A stretch of 64,000 nucleotides of DNA from a candidate division Hyd24-12 bacterium UBA5074 (GTDB lineage Bacteria > Fermentibacterota > Fermentibacteria > Fermentibacterales > Fermentibacteraceae), in the NCBI GenBank assembly GCA_002414865.1, contig DIAQ01000033.1, positions 26,851 through 90,850 of the forward strand, in the 5' to 3' direction. The notes under the pieces are model-generated. The model saw nothing but the letters and a program-made list of their open reading frames with translations, made no database searches and was not told the DNA's origin. Positions 43,143 to 52,054 of this stretch are shown in pieces (the first letter of the stretch is position 1; the number at the start of each line of letters is the position of its first letter). Made by a program: the position numbers and the translations under genes.

Positions 43143-44444
43143 ATGCGGATCGCAGTAGTGGGTAGCGGCTATGTAGGACTCGTGGCCGCCACGTGCCTCG
43201 CTGAGATGGGCAACGATGTCATCTCGGTGGACAAGGACGAGCGCAAGATCTCCGATCTGGGACGGGGGATAATCCCCATCTTCGAGCCGGGCCTCGACGA
43301 GATGGTCCATCGGAACACGGCCGAGGGCAGGCTGACCTTCAGCACGGACGTGGCCGACTCTGTCAGGAAGAGCGACATCATCTTCATCGCCGTGGGCACG
43401 CCTCCCGACGAGGACGGCTCGGCCGACCTGAAGCACGTGCTCTCGGTGGCCCGGGAGATAGGCCACAACATGGACGGTCCCAGGATCGTCGTGAACAAGA
43501 GCACTGTCCCCGTCGGCACCGCTGACCTGGTGAAGGCCGAGATACAGGCCATCACCTCCCATCCCGTCAACGTCGTCAGCAACCCCGAGTTCCTCAAGGA
43601 AGGCACCGCCATAGATGACTTCATGAAGCCCGACAGGGTGGTCATCGGCACTGACGATCCCGCGACCGCGGAGGCCATGAAGGAGCTCTATTCCCCGTTC
43701 GTGCGTACCAACAACCCCATACTCGTGATGAGCAACCGAAGCGCCGAGATGACGAAGTACGTGGCCAACAGCCTCCTCGCGGCGCGCATCTCCTTCATGA
43801 ACGAGATAGCCAACCTGTGCGACATCATCGATGCCGACGTCAACGAAGTCAGGATAGGCGTCGGATCCGACCGGAGGATAGGCCCGAGCTTCCTCTTCCC
43901 CGGAGTCGGGTTCGGGGGCTCCTGCTTCCCCAAGGATGTCCGCGCTCTCATGGCCACCGCCAGGGAGAACGGCTACCGCCTCCGCTCGCTCGAAGCGGCG
44001 CACGAAGTGAACGAGGAACAGAAGCGCGTATTCGTCCACAAGGCCGTGAAGCACTTCGGCACGAACATGGACGGACTCAGGTTCGGCATCTGGGGTCTGT
44101 CGTTCAAGCCCAACACCGACGACATCCGCGAATCCCCCGCCCTCGTGATAATCGACGAGCTCCTGGAACGGGGAGCCGCCGTCTCCGTTTTCGACCCGCA
44201 GGCCATGCGCAACACGACCGATCGGTACGGCGACAGGCTCACTTTCTGCCGCACGGCCTACGACGCCACCTCGGGGGTCGACGCCCTGTTCCTCCTGACG
44301 GAGTGGATGGAGTTCCGCGAGCCCGATTTCGCCAGGATCAGGACCCTGATGAGGGGATCGGTCGTGTTCGACGGCAGGAACGTCTGGAATCCCGAGAAGA
44401 TCAAGAAGCTGGGCTTCACGTATTACGGAGTCGGACGGAGATAG
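43143..44444 (+). CDS. Nucleotide-sugar dehydrogenase (UDP-glucose 6-dehydrogenase family)
   Basis: This four-electron NAD-dependent oxidase of nucleotide sugars, most likely UDP-glucose to UDP-glucuronate, has 433 residues. It has the N-terminal NAD fold IAVVGSGYVGLVAATCLAE, VGTPPDEDG, STVPVGTAD, NPEFLKEGTAIDDF, and the catalytic Cys261 in GFGGSCFPKD. The C-terminal UDP-binding GLSFKPNTDDIRESP is also present. GDP-mannose dehydrogenases share these motifs, so the substrate is not certain. GGAGG precedes the ATG; the next gene starts on its stop codon (TAGTG). Upstream of export genes, it points to an acidic polysaccharide. Confidence 0.92.
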   Translation: MRIAVVGSGYVGLVAATCLAEMGNDVISVDKDERKISDLGRGIIPIFEPGLDEMVHRNTAEGRLTFSTDVADSVRKSDIIFIAVGTPPDEDGSADLKHVLSVAREIGHNMDGPRIVVNKSTVPVGTADLVKAEIQAITSHPVNVVSNPEFLKEGTAIDDFMKPDRVVIGTDDPATAEAMKELYSPFVRTNNPILVMSNRSAEMTKYVANSLLAARISFMNEIANLCDIIDADVNEVRIGVGSDRRIGPSFLFPGVGFGGSCFPKDVRALMATARENGYRLRSLEAAHEVNEEQKRVFVHKAVKHFGTNMDGLRFGIWGLSFKPNTDDIRESPALVIIDELLERGAAVSVFDPQAMRNTTDRYGDRLTFCRTAYDATSGVDALFLLTEWMEFREPDFARIRTLMRGSVVFDGRNVWNPEKIKKLGFTYYGVGRR

Positions 44445-44869
44445 TGAGAGCGACCTTCTGCGCGCTCCTGCTCGCAGGCATCTGCACCGCGTCGGGGCTG
44501 GAGGGCTACGTGGTGCCCGGGCTCGAGACCGGCGAAGTGCTCATGAGCGTGCATGTCTGGGGCTGCGTCAACGTCCCGGGCACCCAGCTCCTGCCCGCCG
44601 GATCCGACCTCGTGGCGGCCCTTTCCGCGGCGGGCGGCCCCTCGGCGGACGCCGACCTGACGGAGGTCAGGATGGTCTTCGATTCCACCGAGTCGATCTA
44701 TGACCTCGAGAGCTTCCTGATGGGTGAAGGACCCCCGGTTCCCTCCCTCGTGCCTGGCGTGACGGTGTACGTTCCGAGGTCGACCTCGGACTGGTGGAAG
44801 GAAGCTCTCGACGTCGCATACAAGCTGCTCGTGACAGCCAACCTCGTCTGGATAATGCTGGACAGATGA
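44444..44869 (+). CDS. SLBB-domain mini-protein, polysaccharide export related
   Basis: This 141-residue protein has a signal peptide (TFCALLLAGICTASG) and then one SLBB-like domain (SVHVWGCVNVPGTQLLPAGSDLVAALSAAGGPSADADLTEVRMV). It ends with a short C-terminal hydrophobic segment (YKLLVTANLVWIML) that could be a membrane helix. Wza-type export proteins are about 370 residues with a Poly_export domain before the SLBB repeats; that domain is missing here. It lies between the sugar dehydrogenase and the Wzc-like kinase with start/stop overlaps on both sides, so it likely works with the kinase. Confidence 0.78.
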   Translation: MRATFCALLLAGICTASGLEGYVVPGLETGEVLMSVHVWGCVNVPGTQLLPAGSDLVAALSAAGGPSADADLTEVRMVFDSTESIYDLESFLMGEGPPVPSLVPGVTVYVPRSTSDWWKEALDVAYKLLVTANLVWIMLDR

Positions 44870-47109
44870 CAGGAGCAACCGAGGAGAGAGATTCCATAAA
44901 TCTGGCGGAGTACGTGTGGCTCATCCGCCAGGGCAAGTGGATAATCCTGGCCTTCGTCGTGATCGCGATGGCGGTGAGCATCTACGTGACCATGCGAACC
45001 GCTCCGGTCTACCAGTCCAGCACTACCTTCATCTACGACTTCACGAACACCATGTCCCAGACCCTCGACTTCCAGGGCGTGTTCTGGTTCGAGGTGGAGC
45101 CCCAGAAGAACAACCAGATCCAGATCATCCGCAGCAGGAGCATGGCCGAGGCCGTCGCCGACTCGGTGCTGCGCTCCCCCGACTCGGACAGCCTCGTCGC
45201 ACTTCTCTTCGACGGCATGGTCCCCGAGGGCCCCGCCCTCAGGTCCGCGCTCGTCTCTCTCAGCGCGGGGAACATCTCCGTAAGCGTGATGAAGGACACG
45301 GACTTCTTCATCCTCTCCGCCACCGGCAGCTCTCCCTCGGCCTCGGCGGCACTTGCCAACCTGGTGGCGCATACCTACTACAGGAGAAACCTCGAGGACG
45401 TCCGCGGCGAGAACCGGGAGATCAGGGAATTCCTCGCGAGCCAGCTCACCGAGATGGAGCAGAAGCTCCTCGGCGACGAAGCCTCCCTGAGGGATTACAA
45501 GGAGCAGCACGGACTCGTCGATCTCGACACCGAGACCAGGGAGCTCGTGACCAACCTCTCGACGCTCGAGACCCAGTCGGCCCTCGCTGCAACGGAACTC
45601 GGAGCCCTTGAAGCCACCCGCAACTACCTCTATTCGAGGAGCGAGGGCTTCAGGAGCAGTCTGCCGGAGGACCTCGAGTCCCTGAACAGCGCCCTCGTAT
45701 CCTCACTCCAGTCCGACCTGGCCCTCCTGGAGGGCTCCAGAGCGTCTCTGCTCGCCAGGGGAGCCGACGAGGGCGATCCAGCGGTCGCAGACATCGATGC
45801 CGAGATATCCTCCAGGCGCTCCTCCCTGGCGGATGCCCTCGCCGACCTCGCGGGCAGCGACTTCCCGGCCGATCCCTCGGGTGCCGTTCAGGGTGTCATG
45901 TCCGACCTTCTCAGGACCGAGGCCGATATCAGGGGCGAGAGGACCAGGAAGTCGGTTCTCGACGGTCTGGTGGCCGACATGGACTCGAGGCTGCTGGAAC
46001 TGCCCGAGGCCGAGATGAGCCTGGCCCGCCTCGAGAGGAACAGGACCGTCAGCGAGAACGTCTATCTCCTCATGAGGACCAAATACGAGGAGATCCGTAT
46101 CGCCGAAGCCGGCCAGATCGGCAACGTGACCATAATCGACACGGCTCTGCCCGGAGGGCTCATCAAGCCCTCCAAACAGCGCAATCTGATGATGGGCCTT
46201 CTGATCGGCCTGGCCCTCGGCGTCGGCACGGTATTCCTCCGGGAGAAGCTGGACACGAGCCTCTCGAGTCCGGAGCATGTGGAGGCTCTCGGGATCTCTA
46301 TCCTCGGCGTGGTCCCCCGCATCAGGCGGCCATCGGCGGCGCCCTTCTCGGCGGGAACCGGCATGTCGACGAGCCTCGTCACCTACTTCGCCCCGCGCGA
46401 CCCGGTGAGCGAGGCCTACCGCGACCTGAGAACCAGCCTGAAGTTCAGCAGGACCGACCTGCAGATCCGCACGATCCTCGTCACCAGCGCGGGACCCCGC
46501 GAGGGCAAGTCCACCACATCGGCCAACCTGGCGATAGCCTTCGCCCAGTCGGGGCAGAAGTGCCTGCTGGTCGATGCCGATCTCCGGCGCCCGGTGGCGC
46601 ACAACCTCTTCAACGTGCCCAGGGAGCCCGGCCTGTCTGAAGCCGTGGCAGGCATGGCCCCGCTCGAGAAGTGCATCAGGGAGACCGGGGTCGACAACCT
46701 CAGCGTCCTGCCCTGCGGGTTCATCCCGCACAACCCGTCCGAGCTCCTGGGCAGCGCGAAGCTGCGCGAGCTCATGGGTGTCCTCAAGGCGGGATGGGAC
46801 ATGGTCATCTTCGACAGCCCGCCTGTCGCGGTCGTGACCGACGCACTCCTGCTGAGCCCCGAGTTCGACGGAACGCTGATCGTCGTGGGGGCGAAGCTCG
46901 GCAACAAGAGGGTCGTCCAGACCGCTCTCTCCAAGCTCGCGCGGGCCTCCGCCCATGTCGTGGGCGCCGTGCTGAACGGTTTCGATCCCCTCAGGATGTA
47001 CACCAGTTACGGCTACTACACCTACAGGTACTACTACTACTACTCGGACGGAAGGCGTAAGAAGCCGGAGTCCGGGAAGTCACGCAAGGCCAGCAGAGAA
47101 ACCCCCTAG
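44866..47109 (+). CDS. Wzc-type chain-length determinant / tyrosine autokinase (BY-kinase)
   Basis: This inner-membrane protein controls polysaccharide polymer length and export. The 747 residues comprise a Wzz domain with a first membrane helix (IILAFVVIAMAVSIYVTM) and long periplasmic coiled coils (about residues 175-390). A second helix follows (LMMGLLIGLALGVGTVFL), then a CpsD-like kinase domain. That domain has Walker A PREGKSTTSAN (Lys548), Walker A' LLVDADLRRP and Walker B MVIFDSPPV. The C-terminus has ten tyrosines in fifteen residues (about 712-726), the autophosphorylation cluster. Coupled to the SLBB gene by ATGA. Confidence 0.93.
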   Translation: MTGATEERDSINLAEYVWLIRQGKWIILAFVVIAMAVSIYVTMRTAPVYQSSTTFIYDFTNTMSQTLDFQGVFWFEVEPQKNNQIQIIRSRSMAEAVADSVLRSPDSDSLVALLFDGMVPEGPALRSALVSLSAGNISVSVMKDTDFFILSATGSSPSASAALANLVAHTYYRRNLEDVRGENREIREFLASQLTEMEQKLLGDEASLRDYKEQHGLVDLDTETRELVTNLSTLETQSALAATELGALEATRNYLYSRSEGFRSSLPEDLESLNSALVSSLQSDLALLEGSRASLLARGADEGDPAVADIDAEISSRRSSLADALADLAGSDFPADPSGAVQGVMSDLLRTEADIRGERTRKSVLDGLVADMDSRLLELPEAEMSLARLERNRTVSENVYLLMRTKYEEIRIAEAGQIGNVTIIDTALPGGLIKPSKQRNLMMGLLIGLALGVGTVFLREKLDTSLSSPEHVEALGISILGVVPRIRRPSAAPFSAGTGMSTSLVTYFAPRDPVSEAYRDLRTSLKFSRTDLQIRTILVTSAGPREGKSTTSANLAIAFAQSGQKCLLVDADLRRPVAHNLFNVPREPGLSEAVAGMAPLEKCIRETGVDNLSVLPCGFIPHNPSELLGSAKLRELMGVLKAGWDMVIFDSPPVAVVTDALLLSPEFDGTLIVVGAKLGNKRVVQTALSKLARASAHVVGAVLNGFDPLRMYTSYGYYTYRYYYYYSDGRRKKPESGKSRKASRETP

Positions 47110-47144
47110 CACATCCATCCCCGGCTCCCTCCACACGGAGCGCT

Positions 47145-47160
47145 CCCCCTGCAAGGGGGG
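47145..47160 (+). terminator. Hairpin after the tyrosine kinase gene
   Basis: CCCCC, TGCAA and GGGGG form a short G-C hairpin 35 nt after the kinase stop. No T tract follows, so termination is uncertain. Confidence 0.3.
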
Positions 47161-47196
47161 GTGACCGCGACCGCACCTCGCGACCTCATCCTTCTG

Positions 47197-47248
47197 TGGG
47201 TGAAATTCCCATGAAATGGGTTGACAGTGGTAGGAAGTGGGGTAGAAT
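47197..47248 (+). promoter_or_regulatory. dcw cluster promoter with MraZ-type TGGG repeats
   Basis: A perfect -35 TTGACA (47221-47226) and TAGAAT (47243-47248) are 16 bp apart, just before mraZ. TGGG-type repeats occur at 47197, 47217, 47228 (TGGTA) and 47238, spaced about 10 or 20 bp apart. That is one helical face, as in the TGGGN direct repeats bound by MraZ in enterobacteria. They overlap both promoter boxes, suggesting autorepression by MraZ. Confidence 0.68.
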
Positions 47249-47267
47249 ATCCCTCACAGGGGGGAAC

Positions 47268-47705
47268 ATGGGCGAGTTCACTGGCACTCATCAGCACACG
47301 CTCGACGAAAAGGGCCGGGTGAGTGTGCCCGCCCAGTTCCGGAGGCAGCTCACCGGCGAGGACCTCTACCTGAACCTCGGGATGGACGGCTGTCTCGAGC
47401 TGTATACGCCCGAGAAATGGTCCTCCCTCCGCGACTCCCTAGGAAAAGTCTCCCGCAACCAGGAGCGCAACAGGTTCTTCGTGCGGAGGTTCGCAAGCTT
47501 CGTGCGACCCGTCAGCGTCGATGCGCAGGGGCGGATCTCCATCCCTGCCGATCTGCAGAGCCTCGCGGGGATGAAGAGCGAGGTCGTGTTCCTGGGCCAG
47601 CTGGACAAGATCGAGATCTGGTCGCCCGACCGGCTGGCAGCGTTCATGAAACGCGAGGACATCTCGTTCGAAGAGGTGGCTGAAGGGCTCGAGATAGATC
47701 TCTGA
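47268..47705 (+). CDS. mraZ: Transcriptional regulator MraZ
   Basis: MraZ is the AbrB-fold ring-forming regulator of the division and cell-wall cluster. The 145-residue protein has both SpoVT/AbrB-like repeats with the DxKGR-type signatures (LDEKGRVSVPAQFRR near residue 12; VDAQGRISIPADLQ near residue 84). The ATG at 47268 follows CAGGGGGGAAC. An in-frame upstream start lies inside the promoter and is rejected. First gene of the dcw cluster. Confidence 0.96.
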   Translation: MGEFTGTHQHTLDEKGRVSVPAQFRRQLTGEDLYLNLGMDGCLELYTPEKWSSLRDSLGKVSRNQERNRFFVRRFASFVRPVSVDAQGRISIPADLQSLAGMKSEVVFLGQLDKIEIWSPDRLAAFMKREDISFEEVAEGLEIDL

Positions 47706-47735
47706 CGCCGGGCTCCACCCGGGGGTCGGATTGGT

Positions 47736-48629
47736 ATGGCTCTGCAGGAAAGCGTCCGCGAGGTATCCCGCAGCGTCCCGGTCGCCCGTCACGAGCCCGT
47801 GATGGTCGGGGAGATCGTCGATTTCCTCCGCCCGGCCGCGCAGGCGCTCGTCGTGGACGGTACGGCCGGGGGTGGAGGGCACCTGGCTGCGCTCATGGCT
47901 GCCTTCCCCGGAGCCCGTTTCCTCGCGGTCGACCTCGATCCCGAAGCCGTCCGCAGAGTGGGGGAGACCCTTGATGACGAGAGGCTCGAGATCATCGCAT
48001 CGGGATTCGACTGCATCCCCGAGCTGCTCGCATCGCACGGTCTCGGGGGAGCCGCCGCCGCCCTGTTCGATCTCGGGCTCTCCTCGATCCAGCTCGACGA
48101 CGCGGAAAGGGGTTTCGCCCATTCCCTCGACGGGCCTCTGGACATGAGGTTCGACCGCGGCACCGGCGTGCCCGCATCCGAGCTGCTCGAGGGCATGTCT
48201 GAGACGGAGATCGCCGACCTCGTCTACACCTTCGGACAGGAAGGCAGGAGCCGCTCGATCGCTCGCGAGATAGTCAGGGCGCGTCCCGTGGAGACCACGG
48301 GCGACCTCGCCCGCGCGGTGTGCCGGGCTGTGAGGGGCCGTCCGGTCAAGCCCCTGTCCAGGGTCTTCCAGGCCCTCAGGATGGCGGTCAACGACGAGCC
48401 GGGAAGGCTTGCGAGGCTCCTTTCGGGGCTTCCAGGATGGACCCTGCCCGGAGCCAGGGTGGCGTTTCTCACATTCCATTCGCTCGAGGACAGGGCGGTG
48501 AAGCGCTTCTTCATCGACGATCCTGCCTTCACGCCCTGGGATCCCCCGTGGATGGCCCCCTCCAGGGAGGAGATACGGAGGAACCCCAGGTCCCGGTCCG
48601 CCAAGCTGCGCATGGGGGTCAGGTCGTGA
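47736..48629 (+). CDS. rsmH: 16S rRNA m4C1402 methyltransferase
   Basis: RsmH (MraW) N4-methylates C1402 of 16S rRNA. The 297-residue protein has HEPVMVGEIVDFLRP, the SAM site VDGTAGGGGHLAAL, LFDLGLSSIQLDD, the GPLDMRFDRG motif and FLTFHSLEDRAVKRFF. It overlaps the ftsL start (GTGA). About 15 extra residues precede the usual N-terminus. Confidence 0.96.
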   Translation: MALQESVREVSRSVPVARHEPVMVGEIVDFLRPAAQALVVDGTAGGGGHLAALMAAFPGARFLAVDLDPEAVRRVGETLDDERLEIIASGFDCIPELLASHGLGGAAAALFDLGLSSIQLDDAERGFAHSLDGPLDMRFDRGTGVPASELLEGMSETEIADLVYTFGQEGRSRSIAREIVRARPVETTGDLARAVCRAVRGRPVKPLSRVFQALRMAVNDEPGRLARLLSGLPGWTLPGARVAFLTFHSLEDRAVKRFFIDDPAFTPWDPPWMAPSREEIRRNPRSRSAKLRMGVRS

Positions 48630-48925
48630 GCCGCATGCGGCAGGCCCTGCTGGTCGCGGCAGTGCTGCTCGTCGCGCTGGCCATGGGCGAGGTGGTCCTG
48701 TACAACTTCCGGCTCTCGCTCGCCCTGCGCATGGAGGACCTCGAGACCGAGCGCACCGCTCTGATCAGGGAGAGGGAGGAGCTGGAGAACCTGAAGGCCG
48801 CGCTCCTGGCGCCGTACAGGCTGGAGGAGGCCGGAAGGGCGCTGGGGCTGGAGCCCCTTCCGCTGTCGCAGCTGGCGCTCGTCCCCGGGGAGGTGGGAGA
48901 GGATGCCATTGCTTCTCTCAGATGA
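48626..48925 (+). CDS. ftsL: FtsL-like division protein
   Basis: This 99-residue protein has one membrane helix (LLVAAVLLVALAMGEVVLYNF) and a leucine-zipper-like coiled coil (LRMEDLETERTALIREREELENLKAAL). This is the FtsL/FtsB layout of the divisome. Sequence conservation in this family is low; assignment rests on topology, size and position between rsmH and ftsI. It starts at the overlapping GTG and overlaps ftsI by 23 bp. Confidence 0.82.
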   Translation: MSRMRQALLVAAVLLVALAMGEVVLYNFRLSLALRMEDLETERTALIREREELENLKAALLAPYRLEEAGRALGLEPLPLSQLALVPGEVGEDAIASLR

Positions 48926-50618
48926 TCTCTCCGCCAGGAGGAGGTCCGCCAGGCTCAGACTTGCATCGGCGCTGGCAGTGGCGCTGTTCGGCGTCACGAT
49001 CTGCCGGATGGCGCGGCTGCAGCTCATAGAGCACGATGCTTATGCAGCGAAGGCCGAGGCCCAGCACACGCACAGGGTGATTCTCGAGCCGCAGCGCGGG
49101 AGGATATACGACAGGAATGGGTTCCTCCTGGCCGGCAACCGTTCCGTAGTGTCGATAGAAGTCTACTGGCCGAACGTGCCGGTAGGCAGCGAGGCCCAGA
49201 TAGACAGCCTCTGCCTGAGGCTCTCCGCGGCGGGAGCGGAGGCCAGCAGCCCGGACAGGACGGGCAGGAATCAGATCCTGGCCCGCGACATGCCTTACGA
49301 GCAGGCGCTGGGCATCATCTCCGGCCCGCTGCCGCGCGGAGTGAACTGGACCATCGGCGCCCGGAGGACCTATCCATTGGGAGACGTCGCCGCCGCGGTG
49401 ATCGGCAGAGCCGGCACGGGTGGCACGGAGGGCCTCGAGAGGGAGTACGACGGCCTTCTCTCGGGCACGGCGGGCGTCCGGTTCGTTGAGCGCAGCGCCT
49501 TTCCCGGCATGAGCGTGACCGATCCCGAGGCCGACAACATCCCTCCCGTCGACGGGGCCGACCTCCGACTGACGATCGACGCCCGGTTCCAGTGCATCGT
49601 CCAGTCCGAGCTGGAGGCGGCCCTCGAGATGTCCGGCGGGAGCTGGGCCGCCGCGGTGGTCATGGATCCCGACAACGGAGACATCCTGGCCATGGGCAGC
49701 TGCCCGGTCCGCACCGACAACGGCTCGATAGACATGAACCGTTGCGTCGAGAGCATGTCGGAGCCCGGTTCGACCTTCAAGATCGTCACCCTCGCAGCAT
49801 GCCTGCAGGAGAGCCTCGTGGCCCTGCAGGACTCGTTCGACTGCAGCAGGGGCATCATCGAGGTCGCTGACAGGACGATCTCCGACTGCCACACCTTCGG
49901 GACGCTCTCGGTGAGGCAGATCATCTCCAACTCGAGCAATGTCGGCACGATCCGGCTAGTCTCCCTGATCCCCGACTCGGTCTTCTTCGACTACTGCAGA
50001 TCGTTCGGATTCGGCGCGCCCACGGGAATCGAGCTGCCCGGCGAGCAGTGGGGGATACTCCGGCCCCCGTCCGAGTGGTCGGGCATGTCGAAGGCGAGCA
50101 TGGCGATCGGCCAGGAGGTCGCGGTGACCCCCCTCCAGCTCGCGAGGGCGTTCTGCGTGATCGCCAACGGTGGCAGGCTCGTGCAGCCCCGGCTGGTGGA
50201 GGCGAGCAACACCAGCAGCCACTGGAGGAGCTGGGCGGTCTTCCCCACAAGCCAGGTGCTGGAAGCATCCGTGGCCGACACCATGCGATCAGTCCTCGCC
50301 ACGGCGGTGGAATCAGGCACCGGGACGACGGCCGCGGTCGCCGGGGTGACCGTCGCAGGCAAGACCGGCACCGCCGAGCGGCTCGGCTTCGGACGCGGGG
50401 CATACCTCTCCGCGTTCGCCGGCATGATCCCTGCAGAGGACCCGAGGCTCGTCGCCGTGGTGATCATCGACCGCCCGGGTTACATCTACCGTTTCGGAAG
50501 CACCCTGGCAGCCCCCGTCTTCGCGCGCATGATGAGCCGCATCCTCGCCACCGAGCCGGAGCTGGCCTTCGGAGGCCGCGAGCCCGGGTCCCAGCAATCC
50601 TGGATGGCACTCCGGTGA
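48903..50618 (+). CDS. ftsI: Septal peptidoglycan transpeptidase (class B PBP, FtsI/PBP3)
   Basis: FtsI cross-links septal peptidoglycan. One N-terminal helix (LASALAVALFGVTICRMARLQ) precedes the dimerisation domain with PQRGRIYDRNG. The transpeptidase domain has Ser290-x-x-Lys293 (PGSTFKIV), Ser344-x-Asn346 and Lys487-Thr-Gly489 (GKTGTAE). The 571 residues end without a PASTA domain, so it is the Gram-negative style rather than SpoVD. It is coupled to murE by GTGA. Confidence 0.95.
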   Translation: MPLLLSDDLSARRRSARLRLASALAVALFGVTICRMARLQLIEHDAYAAKAEAQHTHRVILEPQRGRIYDRNGFLLAGNRSVVSIEVYWPNVPVGSEAQIDSLCLRLSAAGAEASSPDRTGRNQILARDMPYEQALGIISGPLPRGVNWTIGARRTYPLGDVAAAVIGRAGTGGTEGLEREYDGLLSGTAGVRFVERSAFPGMSVTDPEADNIPPVDGADLRLTIDARFQCIVQSELEAALEMSGGSWAAAVVMDPDNGDILAMGSCPVRTDNGSIDMNRCVESMSEPGSTFKIVTLAACLQESLVALQDSFDCSRGIIEVADRTISDCHTFGTLSVRQIISNSSNVGTIRLVSLIPDSVFFDYCRSFGFGAPTGIELPGEQWGILRPPSEWSGMSKASMAIGQEVAVTPLQLARAFCVIANGGRLVQPRLVEASNTSSHWRSWAVFPTSQVLEASVADTMRSVLATAVESGTGTTAAVAGVTVAGKTGTAERLGFGRGAYLSAFAGMIPAEDPRLVAVVIIDRPGYIYRFGSTLAAPVFARMMSRILATEPELAFGGREPGSQQSWMALR

Positions 50619-52054
50619 GGCTCGGCGAACTCCTCGGACCCAGCTGCGTGCCTGTTCCGGAGGGTCTCGCCGGCCTGGAGGTCACGGGGCTGGAGAACGA
50701 CTCCCGGAGGGTGGCCCCGGGATTCCTCTTCGTGGCCGTGAGGGGATTCACCGAAGACGGGCACGCATATGCGGCCCGGGCCATCGAGGCAGGCGCGTCG
50801 GCGGTGCTGGCCGAGCGCCCCCTCGAGATGCCGTCGTGCATCGTCAATCCCCGCGGAGACAACAGGAGGCTCCTGGGCGAGATCGCCGCCAGGTTCTACG
50901 GCAGGCCCTGGGAGAGCCTCGTCGTGGTCGGCGTGACGGGCACGAACGGGAAGACCTCCACAGCCCACATGATCAGATGGATGCTGGAGCGGCAGGGCCT
51001 CAGGTGCGGACTGCTGGGGACGGTCGGGCATATCGTGGCCGGCAGGGAGGTGGCCGCGTCCGAGACCACTCCCGATGCCCTCGCCCTCGCCCGCCTGTTT
51101 TCCGGGATGGCGGAGGGCGGCGACGCCGCGGCGGTCATGGAGGTTTCCAGCCACGCCCTGGCTCTCTCGCGGGTCGAGGAGATCCGTTTCGACGCCGCGG
51201 TCTTCACGAACATCACGCAGGACCATCTCGACTTCCACTCCTCGATGGACGGATACCTCCGCGCCAAGATGCACCTGCTCGACCTGCTCAAGCCTTCCGG
51301 GAAGGCGGTATTCGGGACCTACGCGCCGGGATGGCCCGAGGTATCCGGGGCGGTGACCTTCGGGACCTCGCCGGGAAGCGCCTTCAGGATCTGCGGACTC
51401 ACCTGCGATCCTTCCGGGATCTCGTTTGACATCCAGCACGAGGGGGATTCGGCCAGGGTATCCATGGCCACGCCCGCGAGGGTGAATGCCTACAATTCGG
51501 CAGGGGCCATTGCCGCCTGCGTGACGCTGGGGCTTCCGATGGCGGAGTGCGCCGCCGCTCTCGCCGGTTTCCCGGGAGTGCCGGGAAGGCTCGAGATCAT
51601 CGGGAACGACCGGGGATTCCTGGTCGCCGTCGACTATGCCCATACGCCCGACGCCCTCGAGCGCGTTCTGCGGCAGGCCAGGGAGTTCACGAGGAACAGG
51701 CTGGCCGTCGTATTCGGAGCCGGCGGCGACAGGGACAGGGCCAAGAGGCCCAGGATGGGAGCCATTGCCGCGCGTCTCGCCGACAGGGTCGTGGTCACGA
51801 GCGACAATCCGCGCACGGAGGATCCTCTCTCGATCATCGGGGAGATACTCGCCGGAATCCCGTCGGGATGCGGCACGGTCTCCGTGGAGTCCGACAGGAG
51901 GAAGGCCATCCGCATGGCGGTTGAGGGCTCACTCCCCGGCGACGTCGTGATCATCGCCGGCAAGGGGCACGAGGACTACCAGATAGTCGGGCACACCCGT
52001 TCGCACTTCGATGACAGGGAAGAAGCCAGGGCCGCGCTGGAGGCCGGGTCATGA
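50615..52054 (+). CDS. murE: UDP-MurNAc-tripeptide synthetase (meso-DAP type)
   Basis: MurE adds the third amino acid to UDP-MurNAc-dipeptide. The 479-residue ligase has the ATP loop GVTGTNGKTSTAHMI, SSHALALSRVE, TNITQDHLDFH and a C-terminal domain with VVVTSDNPRTEDP. The DNPR motif is characteristic of enzymes that add meso-diaminopimelate, so the peptidoglycan is probably DAP-type. GTG start on the ftsI stop; ATGA overlap with murF. Confidence 0.96.
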   Translation: MRLGELLGPSCVPVPEGLAGLEVTGLENDSRRVAPGFLFVAVRGFTEDGHAYAARAIEAGASAVLAERPLEMPSCIVNPRGDNRRLLGEIAARFYGRPWESLVVVGVTGTNGKTSTAHMIRWMLERQGLRCGLLGTVGHIVAGREVAASETTPDALALARLFSGMAEGGDAAAVMEVSSHALALSRVEEIRFDAAVFTNITQDHLDFHSSMDGYLRAKMHLLDLLKPSGKAVFGTYAPGWPEVSGAVTFGTSPGSAFRICGLTCDPSGISFDIQHEGDSARVSMATPARVNAYNSAGAIAACVTLGLPMAECAAALAGFPGVPGRLEIIGNDRGFLVAVDYAHTPDALERVLRQAREFTRNRLAVVFGAGGDRDRAKRPRMGAIAARLADRVVVTSDNPRTEDPLSIIGEILAGIPSGCGTVSVESDRRKAIRMAVEGSLPGDVVIIAGKGHEDYQIVGHTRSHFDDREEARAALEAGS

